A DNA stretch of 8,390 nucleotides from Enterocloster bolteae (lineage in GTDB: Bacteria; Bacillota_A; Clostridia; Lachnospirales; Lachnospiraceae): positions 1 to 8,390 of the forward strand of contig JAETTS010000095.1 in the NCBI GenBank assembly GCA_021769025.1, read 5' to 3'. The position numbers and the translations under genes are program-made. Positions 1 through 5,452 of the stretch are shown here, piece after piece (the first letter of the stretch is position 1; each line of letters begins with the position of its first letter). The notes beneath the pieces are model-generated. The model saw nothing but the letters and a program-made list of their open reading frames with translations, had not been told where the DNA came from and did not search any database.

Positions 1-611
1 TTATCATGGGAAGAACACTGAACCAGGTGCTTGGCATCATAAGGAACCAACTCAATCAGATGATTGGGACAGGCAAGCACGCACTTCCCGCAGGCCACAC
101 ACTTCTCCTTATCAACCACAGCCACCCCGTCAACCACATGGATGGCATCAAACCCGCAGGCCTTCACACAAGACCCGTATCCCATACACCCGTAGGCACA
201 GGCCTTCTCTCCGGCACCGGGAACCACGGTCACTTTCTGGCAGTCATCCATGCCGAAATAATTGTACTGAACTCTGGTCTTGTCACAGGTTCCTTTACAT
301 TTGACAAAGGCCACCTTCTTAACCGCTCCGCCACTTTCCACGCCCATGATCGCAGCAATCTTATCGGCCACCGTAGCGCCTCCCACAGGGCAGGCATTGA
401 CTGCAGCCGTCCCTGCAGCAATGGCATTGGCCAGGCCGTCGCAGCCTGGGAAACCACAGCCGCCACAGTTGTTGCCTGGCAACTCTGCACGGACCAAGAT
501 CTCTCTCTCGTCTACCTCTACTTTAAATTTCTCGCTGGCAATCCCAAGCAGCACACCGATAATAATACCGATGGCACCGATGACACCGGCCGCCAAAAGC
601 AAACCCATCAT
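1..611 (-). CDS. rnfB: RnfB, Fe-S subunit of the Rnf ferredoxin:NAD+ oxidoreductase (3' end off window)
   Basis: RnfB is the Rnf subunit that takes electrons from reduced ferredoxin; it is anchored in the membrane by one N-terminal helix. 203 residues are visible and the frame is still open at the edge. Residues 3-24 are hydrophobic. A four-cysteine site for a 4Fe-4S cluster follows (C49, C52, C57, C74, with CGGCGFPGC at 49-57), then C105 and C109, and a two-cluster ferredoxin domain (C138, C142, C148, C152 and C171, C174, C177, C181). C199 may belong to a further cluster, in keeping with clostridial RnfB proteins that carry extra ferredoxin domains. ATG at 611 is chosen because GGAGG lies 10 bases upstream; a second ATG follows directly at 608. 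The gene starts 19 bases after the rnfA stop. Oddity: C152 is followed by Gly where Pro is usual. Confidence 0.96.
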   Translation of the reverse strand, partial: MMGLLLAAGVIGAIGIIIGVLLGIASEKFKVEVDEREILVRAELPGNNCGGCGFPGCDGLANAIAAGTAAVNACPVGGATVADKIAAIMGVESGGAVKKVAFVKCKGTCDKTRVQYNYFGMDDCQKVTVVPGAGEKACAYGCMGYGSCVKACGFDAIHVVDGVAVVDKEKCVACGKCVLACPNHLIELVPYDAKHLVQCSSHD

Positions 612-630
612 ATTTTCGCTGCCTCCTTCC

Positions 631-1206
631 TTAAATAAGCCCAGCAAATCCCATAAACGCAATCGCCATGAGACCAGAGGTAATTAGGACGATTGGGGAT
701 CCCTTAAAGCTGTTTGGAATATCATTATCTTCAATGCTCTCCCGGATACTTGCCAAAAGCACGATGGCAATGGTAAAGCCCACTGCTGTCCCCACGCCGT
801 TGAATATGCTGAGCAGAATGCCGTATCCTTTCTGCACATTGGTAAGGGCCGCTCCTAATACCGCACAGTTGGTGGTGATCAACGGAAGGAACACACCCAG
901 AGCCTGATAGAGGGACGGAATGCTTTTCTTCAGGAACATTTCCACAAACTGTACCAAGGCAGCGATCACCAGAATAAAGGCGATGGTCTGCAAGTACGTA
1001 ATGTGCAAAGGCACCAGGACAAATTTGTAGATCAGGCTGGTGACAAAGGAAGCCAGGGTAATAACAAAGATTACGGCCACACCCATGCCTGCCGCCGTAT
1101 CCGTCTTTTTTGATACGCCTAAGAACGGACATAACCCCTGGAACTGGCTCAGGATAATGTTATTGACCAGGGCCGCGCTGACAATTACTAAAATCAATTC
1201 TTTCAT
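631..1206 (-). CDS. rnfA: RnfA, membrane core subunit of the Rnf complex
   Basis: Integral membrane subunit, 191 residues, full length for the family, with six hydrophobic segments. It pairs with RnfE in an inverted arrangement and carries electrons through the membrane. C26 (in GLCPFLG) and C114 (in TTNCAVLG) match the conserved cysteines that, from published Nqr and Rnf structures, bind a 2Fe-2S cluster at the RnfA/RnfE interface together with two from RnfE. Other family landmarks are the start MKELILVIVSAALVNNI, the FNGVGTAVGF stretch at 135-144 and the end MGFAGLI. ATG at 1206 has AGGAGG 9 bases upstream. The gap to the rnfE stop is 14 bases, and the stop codon TAA runs into this ribosome binding site (TAAGGAGG), suggesting translational coupling. 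Confidence 0.97.
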   Translation of the reverse strand: MKELILVIVSAALVNNIILSQFQGLCPFLGVSKKTDTAAGMGVAVIFVITLASFVTSLIYKFVLVPLHITYLQTIAFILVIAALVQFVEMFLKKSIPSLYQALGVFLPLITTNCAVLGAALTNVQKGYGILLSIFNGVGTAVGFTIAIVLLASIRESIEDNDIPNSFKGSPIVLITSGLMAIAFMGFAGLI

Positions 1207-1220
1207 GTTCCCGCTCCTCC

Positions 1221-2015
1221 TTAATGTTCTTTCTTATCCAGCTTCGCACTCAGTTCCTTCTGTCTTGCTTCCAAATCCGCCTTCTTTGCTGCCAAAGCAT
1301 CCTCTTCTGCCTGAAGGCGCCTGGTTTCCAGTGTGGCGTGGTTTGCCATGCAGGCAGAACCGGTACAGTTCATGCAGTTACCGCCGCAGGCCAATACAGA
1401 CTCCGGCGCGTTTCCATTGGTGGCGGACGGCATCTTAAACAAGTTCTGTAAAGCCGTCAAGCCGGCCAAAACAAAGAATGCTCCCGGTGCCAGGCCAAAG
1501 ATGCTGATCTTATAGTCCTCTGGAATAAACTGGAAGCCAAACACAGAGCCAGCTCCCAGGATTTCTCTGAAGATCGCAATGCTGGTAAGTCCAAGGGTAA
1601 AGCCCAGTCCCATGCCAATACCGTCAAAGGCGGATTCCACAGGACCATTTTTTGCAGCATAAGCCTCTGCACGGCCAAGGATGATACAGTTTACTACAAT
1701 CAGAGGGATAAAGATTCCCAGTGATTCATTTAAGCTTGGAAGAAATGCCTGCAAAAGCAGGTGCACAATGGTAACCAGAGAAGCCACGATCACAATATAT
1801 GCCGGAATCCGGACTCTGTCAGGTATAATCTTCCGCAAAGAAGAGATAATAAGGTTAGAGAAAATCAACACTGCCGTTGTGGTCAGACCCATGCCTAAGC
1901 CATTGATGGCTGTGGTGGTGGTGGCCAGCGTCGGACACATGCCCAACATCAGGACAAAGGTCGGATTCTCTTTGATAATGCCGTTATAAAGACGCTCTAC
2001 ACATTTATTCATCAT
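1221..2015 (-). CDS. rnfE: RnfE, membrane core subunit of the Rnf complex, with Cys-rich C-terminal tail
   Basis: Six-segment membrane subunit (about residues 18-195), homologous to NqrD and pseudo-symmetric to RnfA. C27 (LGMCPTLA) and C110 (VVNCIILG) are the expected ligands for the shared intramembrane 2Fe-2S cluster. FDGIGMGLGFTLGL at 130-143 is a family landmark. The 264 residues exceed the roughly 200-230 typical of the fold. The excess is a tail from about 196 containing C210, C214, C217 and C222 (CGGNCMNCTGSAC), then a stretch of about 38 residues rich in Ala, Glu, Lys and Leu that should be helical or coiled-coil. Positive residues at the N-terminus and in the 61-69 loop suggest both ends are cytoplasmic (inference). 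Two ATGs are adjacent: AGGAGG lies 4 bases before the first (2015) and 7 before the second (2012), so the second may be the true start. The gene begins 8 bases after rnfG. Confidence 0.96.
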   Translation of the reverse strand: MMNKCVERLYNGIIKENPTFVLMLGMCPTLATTTTAINGLGMGLTTTAVLIFSNLIISSLRKIIPDRVRIPAYIVIVASLVTIVHLLLQAFLPSLNESLGIFIPLIVVNCIILGRAEAYAAKNGPVESAFDGIGMGLGFTLGLTSIAIFREILGAGSVFGFQFIPEDYKISIFGLAPGAFFVLAGLTALQNLFKMPSATNGNAPESVLACGGNCMNCTGSACMANHATLETRRLQAEEDALAAKKADLEARQKELSAKLDKKEH

Positions 2016-2018
2016 CCC

Positions 2019-2026
2019 ACCTCCTA
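2019..2026 (-). promoter_or_regulatory. Ribosome binding site of rnfE fused to the rnfG stop codon
   Basis: On the minus strand this reads TAGGAGGT. The first three bases are the rnfG stop codon TAG and AGGAGGT is a near-perfect anti-16S match. Spacing is 4 bases to the ATG at 2015 and 7 to the ATG at 2012, which favours the second ATG as the main start of RnfE. The overlap implies that ribosomes finishing rnfG re-initiate on rnfE. Confidence 0.75.
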
Positions 2027-2635
2027 CTGATTCACGCAGTGATTGACAAAATAGAGGGCCAGATTGACCGCGCCTGTCACTGCGTTGGATGTGATGGTTG
2101 CACCGCTGATGGCATCGATCTCCCCGTCAGAGGATGCACCGGATTTCGTTACCGTAAACTGCTCCACCGCCTGATTGGCATACTGGGCTTTCCATTCCGG
2201 CTCTGCGGCATTCATGCCCAGGCCTGCCGTCTCGGCAAGGGTTAAAAACTCGATTCCCTTTACCTCGCCTTCTGTGGTAATGCCTACGGATACGGTGATA
2301 TCACCGCCATAACCATCCTTGGAGGTAGCGGTCACCACATAGCCGATGGCTGCGTCGGAAAGGTCTGCCCCGGTGGCGCACTCATCCACCGATACATTGC
2401 CGAATCCCAGGCCGGAAGCATCTGCATTGGCCTTCTCCAAAGCCTTGGAATAATCGTCCAGCTTAAAGTGGTCCGCATCTGCCAGGACTGTGCGGAAGGC
2501 CTCCTCTTTCGCAGCCAAAGCCGCCTGCTCAATAGGTCCCTTTGTAATCTCATAGACACCGCCCAGACATGCACCTGCGATCAGAGTGATGGCAAACAGA
2601 ATCAGGGCGTCTTTCATAAATCCACCTTTACTCAT
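2024..2635 (-). CDS. rnfG: RnfG, covalent-FMN subunit of the Rnf complex
   Basis: Single-pass membrane protein with an extracytoplasmic FMN-binding domain that relays electrons within Rnf. 203 residues: hydrophobic anchor at about 8-30, then a soluble FMN_bind domain. The ApbE flavinylation signature DxxSGAT is present as D174-A-I-S177-G-A-T180, so T180 is the predicted phosphoester-linked threonine. LAETAGLGMNA at 133-143 is another family landmark. ATG at 2635 overlaps the rnfD stop in ATGA and has AAGGAGGG 9 bases upstream. An internal ATG at 2617 (Met7) also has a weak GGTGG upstream and would give the more usual RnfG N-terminus, so the first six residues are uncertain. The stop TAG forms part of the rnfE ribosome binding site. 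No apbE gene is in the window. Confidence 0.96.
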   Translation of the reverse strand: MSKGGFMKDALILFAITLIAGACLGGVYEITKGPIEQAALAAKEEAFRTVLADADHFKLDDYSKALEKANADASGLGFGNVSVDECATGADLSDAAIGYVVTATSKDGYGGDITVSVGITTEGEVKGIEFLTLAETAGLGMNAAEPEWKAQYANQAVEQFTVTKSGASSDGEIDAISGATITSNAVTGAVNLALYFVNHCVNQ

Positions 2636-3558
2636 GCCTTTTTACCCTCCTTTCCAAATGCAACGGGATAGGTCACTTTTTCGATCAACGGCACCAAAAG
2701 ATTGCTGATGATAATGGCATAGGATACGCCTTCCGCCGAGCCGCCGAAGATACGGAACAGTCCGGTCAGCACTCCTAAAATCACGCCGAATACAATCTGG
2801 CCTCTTGGGGTTATAGGGCTGGTCACATAGTCCGTCGCCATAAAGAACGCGCCAAAGATCAGTCCGCCACCGCACAGATGGGCCAATACATACCCCAGGT
2901 TATGCTGTCCGAAGACAAAGACAAACACGGCAAAGGATGCCAGATATACCACTGGAATCCGCCAGCTGATTACCTTTTTAATCAGCAGATACGCCGCGCC
3001 GATTAGCAGGGCAACCACGGACACCTCTCCGATGGTTCCTGGAATCTTGCCTACAAACATAGCCGCAACATCCACAGAGCCGCCGTTTTTCAGTACAGAC
3101 AAAGGCGTTGCCCCGGATACTCCGTCCAGGGTAAAGGTAGACATTTTATTGGCAAATGAAATGAGGAGGAAACATCTGGCTGCCAGCGCAGGGTTCATAA
3201 AGTTCTGCCCCAGGCCGCCATACAGCTGCTTTACCACAATGATGGCAAAGACACCGCCTAGATACGGAATCCACAGTGGGATCTCCGGCGGCATGTTCAG
3301 TGCCAGAATCATGCCGGTGACCAAGGCGCTTCCGTCCATGATGGTAATAGGCTTTCCCATAAGGCTCTCATAGACATATTCACTTAAGATACAGCTTGCC
3401 ACTGTCACAAAAAGAATCAGGAATGCTTTCATTCCGAACTGATACACACCAAACACAGCCGCAGGAAGCATGGCAATAACCACATCCCCCATCAGGTTCT
3501 GGGTCAATACGCTGCTTCTTACATGAGGTGATGATGATACGTTTAACAATTTATTCAT
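2632..3558 (-). CDS. rnfD: RnfD, covalent-FMN integral membrane subunit of the Rnf complex
   Basis: Integral membrane subunit homologous to NqrB, thought to take part in electron transfer linked to ion translocation. 308 residues with about nine or ten hydrophobic segments, usual for Firmicutes. The flavinylation motif DxxSGAT occurs as D145-G-V-S148-G-A-T151, making T151 the predicted covalent FMN site. Other landmarks are SPHVRSS at 10-16, GGLGQNFMNPALAAR at 114-128 and FFMATDYVTSPITPRG at 238-253. ATG at 3558 is preceded by AGGAGG at a spacing of 6 bases, which overlaps the rnfC stop TAG (TAGGAGG). The 3' end overlaps the rnfG start by four bases. Confidence 0.97.
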   Translation of the reverse strand: MNKLLNVSSSPHVRSSVLTQNLMGDVVIAMLPAAVFGVYQFGMKAFLILFVTVASCILSEYVYESLMGKPITIMDGSALVTGMILALNMPPEIPLWIPYLGGVFAIIVVKQLYGGLGQNFMNPALAARCFLLISFANKMSTFTLDGVSGATPLSVLKNGGSVDVAAMFVGKIPGTIGEVSVVALLIGAAYLLIKKVISWRIPVVYLASFAVFVFVFGQHNLGYVLAHLCGGGLIFGAFFMATDYVTSPITPRGQIVFGVILGVLTGLFRIFGGSAEGVSYAIIISNLLVPLIEKVTYPVAFGKEGKKA

Positions 3559-3568
3559 AATCCGCCTC

Positions 3569-4891
3569 CTATGCTTTCTTGCGGCTCATGGCCACGGCTT
3601 TACGCATCTCTTTGAATGCCTGAGTCAACGGCCTTCTGGCCGGACAGATATAGGCGCAGCAGCCGCACTCGCAACACTCCATACCGTTCAGCTTCACAAA
3701 CGCATCCAAATCATGGCGCTCCGCCGCCTTCATTATCTTCTGAGGCACCACTCTTCCTGGGCACACGCTTACGCACCGTCCACAGCGGATGCAGGCCGTT
3801 GGCTCCAACTCTGCAACCTGGTCTTTGGTTAAGCAGGTCAAGGCTGATGAGGTCTTGGACACTGGAATGGACAGGTCAAACAAAGCCTGTCCCATCATAG
3901 GGCCTCCGGAGATCACTTTCTCTGGCTCTGTCTTGAAGCCGCCTGCCGCCTCGATAAGCTCCTGATAACTGGTGCCCAGGCGGACGCTGAAATTTTTCGG
4001 GTTCGCAATGGCATCTCCTGTTACAGTGATAATCTTCCTTATCAGAGGAGTCTGCTTGCACACTGCACGGTAGATGGCTGCCACTGTATCCACATTGTCC
4101 ACGATACAGCCCACATCTGCTGGAAGCATGGAAGAATTGATCTTCCTTCCGGTGGTGGCATAGATCAGGGTCCGCTCACCGCCCTGGGGATATTTTGTCA
4201 AAAGGGTACGCACCTCAATCCCTGGCTCATCTTTTACCAGGGCCTCCATCTTCCTGATGGCCTCCGGCTTGTTATTCTCAATGCCGATGATTCCCTTTGC
4301 ATTGTCAAATAGCCGGAGCATGACTTTAAGCCCTTCCACCACAGTCTCCGGCTCTTCCATGAGAATCCGGTAGTCCGACGTTAAATATGGCTCGCACTCT
4401 GCGCCGTTGACAATAACATAATCGATTTTCCCCGGCTCCTTGGGAGCCAGCTTCACATGAGTGGGAAATCCTGCGCCGCCTAACCCCACGATACCGGCTT
4501 CCTTCACAATATCGAGAATGTCCTGCTTTGACAGGGATGACACATCCCTGTCCTCACCAAATCCCGGTATGGCCTTGTACTCCCTGTCATTCTCCACAAT
4601 GATGCTGTCCACCATAGCCCCATTTGCTACAAGACGTTTCTCAATCCCTTTCACCGTTCCGGATACGGAGGAAATCACGTGGGCAGATACAAACCCTCCG
4701 GCTTCGCCGATTCTCTGCCCCACAAACACCTGATCGCCTTTTTTCACCAGGGGCTTCGCTGGCGCCCCAATATGCTGGGACAGCGGATATACCATCTCTC
4801 CCTTTGGCGTCAGGATTTCCATCGGCTGATTCTCGGACAATTCTTTTCCTTCATATGGATGAATGCCGCCTATAAACGTAGCCAATCCCAT
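3569..4891 (-). CDS. rnfC: RnfC, NAD(H)-binding subunit of the Rnf complex
   Basis: Peripheral cytoplasmic subunit that carries FMN and reacts with NAD+/NADH. 440 residues, the compact clostridial form without the long C-terminal repeats of E. coli RsxC. Order of parts: N-terminal RnfC region beginning TFIGGIHPYEGKE (5-17); NuoF-like Rossmann region with GLGGAGFPTHVKL (136-148), VNGAECEPYLTSDYR (161-175) and YPQGGER (234-240); SLBB-like segment at about 285-345; two 4Fe-4S sites, C367, C370, C373, C377 and C406, C409, C412, C416. Additional cysteines sit at 407 and 411. ATG at 4891 has AGAAGG 8 bases upstream, weaker than the sites inside the operon. It is the first gene of the rnf operon, about 113 bases downstream of a predicted transcription start. 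Confidence 0.97.
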   Translation of the reverse strand: MGLATFIGGIHPYEGKELSENQPMEILTPKGEMVYPLSQHIGAPAKPLVKKGDQVFVGQRIGEAGGFVSAHVISSVSGTVKGIEKRLVANGAMVDSIIVENDREYKAIPGFGEDRDVSSLSKQDILDIVKEAGIVGLGGAGFPTHVKLAPKEPGKIDYVIVNGAECEPYLTSDYRILMEEPETVVEGLKVMLRLFDNAKGIIGIENNKPEAIRKMEALVKDEPGIEVRTLLTKYPQGGERTLIYATTGRKINSSMLPADVGCIVDNVDTVAAIYRAVCKQTPLIRKIITVTGDAIANPKNFSVRLGTSYQELIEAAGGFKTEPEKVISGGPMMGQALFDLSIPVSKTSSALTCLTKDQVAELEPTACIRCGRCVSVCPGRVVPQKIMKAAERHDLDAFVKLNGMECCECGCCAYICPARRPLTQAFKEMRKAVAMSRKKA

Positions 4892-4946
4892 CTAACCAAC
4901 CTTCTTTCTATACGTTTTCTATACCTCTTACATCCTTTTGTGAAAC

Positions 4947-4980
4947 TTTGCAGCAGCAAAAAGCGGTTAACCACTGCAAA
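4947..4980 (-). promoter_or_regulatory. Nested inverted repeats in the rnf leader
   Basis: In the predicted untranslated leader, TTTGCAG (4974-4980 on the minus strand) can pair with CTGCAAA (4947-4953) around a 20-base loop. Inside the loop is the perfect palindrome GGTTAACC (4965-4972), extending imperfectly to AGTGGTTAACCGCT. A smaller alternative stem, TTTGC with GCAAA around four bases, occupies 4947-4960. It could be an mRNA structure or a protein operator downstream of the promoter. No known riboswitch class is recognised and no U-tract makes it a terminator. Confidence 0.4.
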
Positions 4981-5011
4981 ATCTCTATCCCTGCTGTCAT
5001 CTATCTTATGG

Positions 5012-5040
5012 AGTATATCATAAAACAGAATTCTTCTCAA
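5012..5040 (-). promoter_or_regulatory. SigA-type promoter of the rnf operon
   Basis: Reading the minus strand, -35 TTGAGA (5035-5040) and -10 TATACT (5012-5017) are separated by exactly 17 bases, and TG precedes the -10 by one base (extended -10). Transcription would start near 5005, leaving a leader of about 113 bases before the rnfC ATG. It is the best promoter match I found in the intergenic region and is correctly oriented. Confidence 0.75.
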
Positions 5041-5103
5041 TTAAAAAAGTGAAACTTCTAAGGCAGGTTTATGGCTTTTCAGGAAAATAACGGTTCATGA
5101 AGT

Positions 5104-5121
5104 TTGTTAAAATATTTACGA
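5104..5121. promoter_or_regulatory. Rex-like operator candidate
   Basis: The plus strand reads TTGTTAA, four bases (AATA), TTTACGA. The clostridial Rex consensus is TTGTTAA-N4-TTAACAA, so the left half is perfect and the right half matches at five of seven positions. Rex senses the NADH/NAD+ ratio, which would make sense for Rnf. However, the site lies about 64 bases upstream of the -35, an unusual place for a repressor, and AT-rich DNA yields such matches by chance. Confidence 0.28.
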
Positions 5122-5395
5122 ATTCTGGCAGAAAATCCCACGAATTCCATCTTTTTCCCTGATTCAAACCTAGAGATTCCAGATTCCTTATGGCCCTCTT
5201 TTCGCTTTGTTCTCAAAAAAGAAACCTACCTGCCCCAGCTTGTCTGTCCCCCCTTCCCACAATTAGGCTTACATCCCTTTCAATTTTTCAAATACTTTGT
5301 GATTTTTTTGTTAATTTTTTATAAATATTTCAGATATTTTTGGAGATTTACAGTATTTTATTAATTTTTCTAATATACTTATAAATTATTTTCAT

Positions 5396-5425
5396 AAAAC
5401 TTCACCAGGAAATCTCTGCTCCCTG
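5396..5425 (-). terminator. Weak terminator candidate after the flavoprotein gene
   Basis: Starting 28 bases beyond the flavoprotein stop, the minus strand can form a stem of CAGGGAG with TTTCCTG (two G-U pairs) around a six-base loop, followed within a few bases by TTTT. The stem is poor and the T-run short, so termination may be partial or elsewhere. It is the only hairpin near the end of the upstream unit that I could find. Confidence 0.2.
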
Positions 5426-5452
5426 CCCTGTCATTTGTACCATACTTTTAAG

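Larger units (their letters stand above)
4892..5452. other. 561-base intergenic region with rnf control sequences
   Basis: No convincing gene. An open frame on the plus strand from a TTG at 5104 to 5364 lacks a ribosome binding site and a recognisable product. From the rnf side outward it holds the untranslated leader with inverted repeats, the rnf promoter, a Rex-like sequence overlapping two ACGAATTC repeats, a tandem pair of AGATTCC (5174-5187), a C-rich stretch at about 5230-5275, a very AT-rich tract (about 5281-5400) and a weak terminator candidate just past the flavoprotein gene. Confidence 0.7.

Noticed and set aside
6..687. Long plus-strand frames opposite rnfB and rnfA
   Set aside because: They are antisense to clearly recognisable rnf genes and have no family features or ribosome binding sites.
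5216..5275. Possible terminator with stem AAGCCTA/TAGGTTT followed by T-run on the minus strand
   Set aside because: The stem is short with a bulge and encloses about 32 bases without inner pairing, and it lies nearly 200 bases past the flavoprotein stop.
5297..5325. TTGTGA, 17 bases, TATAAA on the plus strand, resembling a promoter
   Set aside because: It lies in a T/A tract where such matches arise by chance, and it would point into the 3' end of the oppositely oriented flavoprotein gene with no plus-strand gene to serve.
5104..5364. Open frame of 86 codons on the plus strand in the intergenic region
   Set aside because: It starts with TTG, lacks a ribosome binding site, has a composition dominated by Phe and Tyr from AT-rich DNA, and resembles no family I know.
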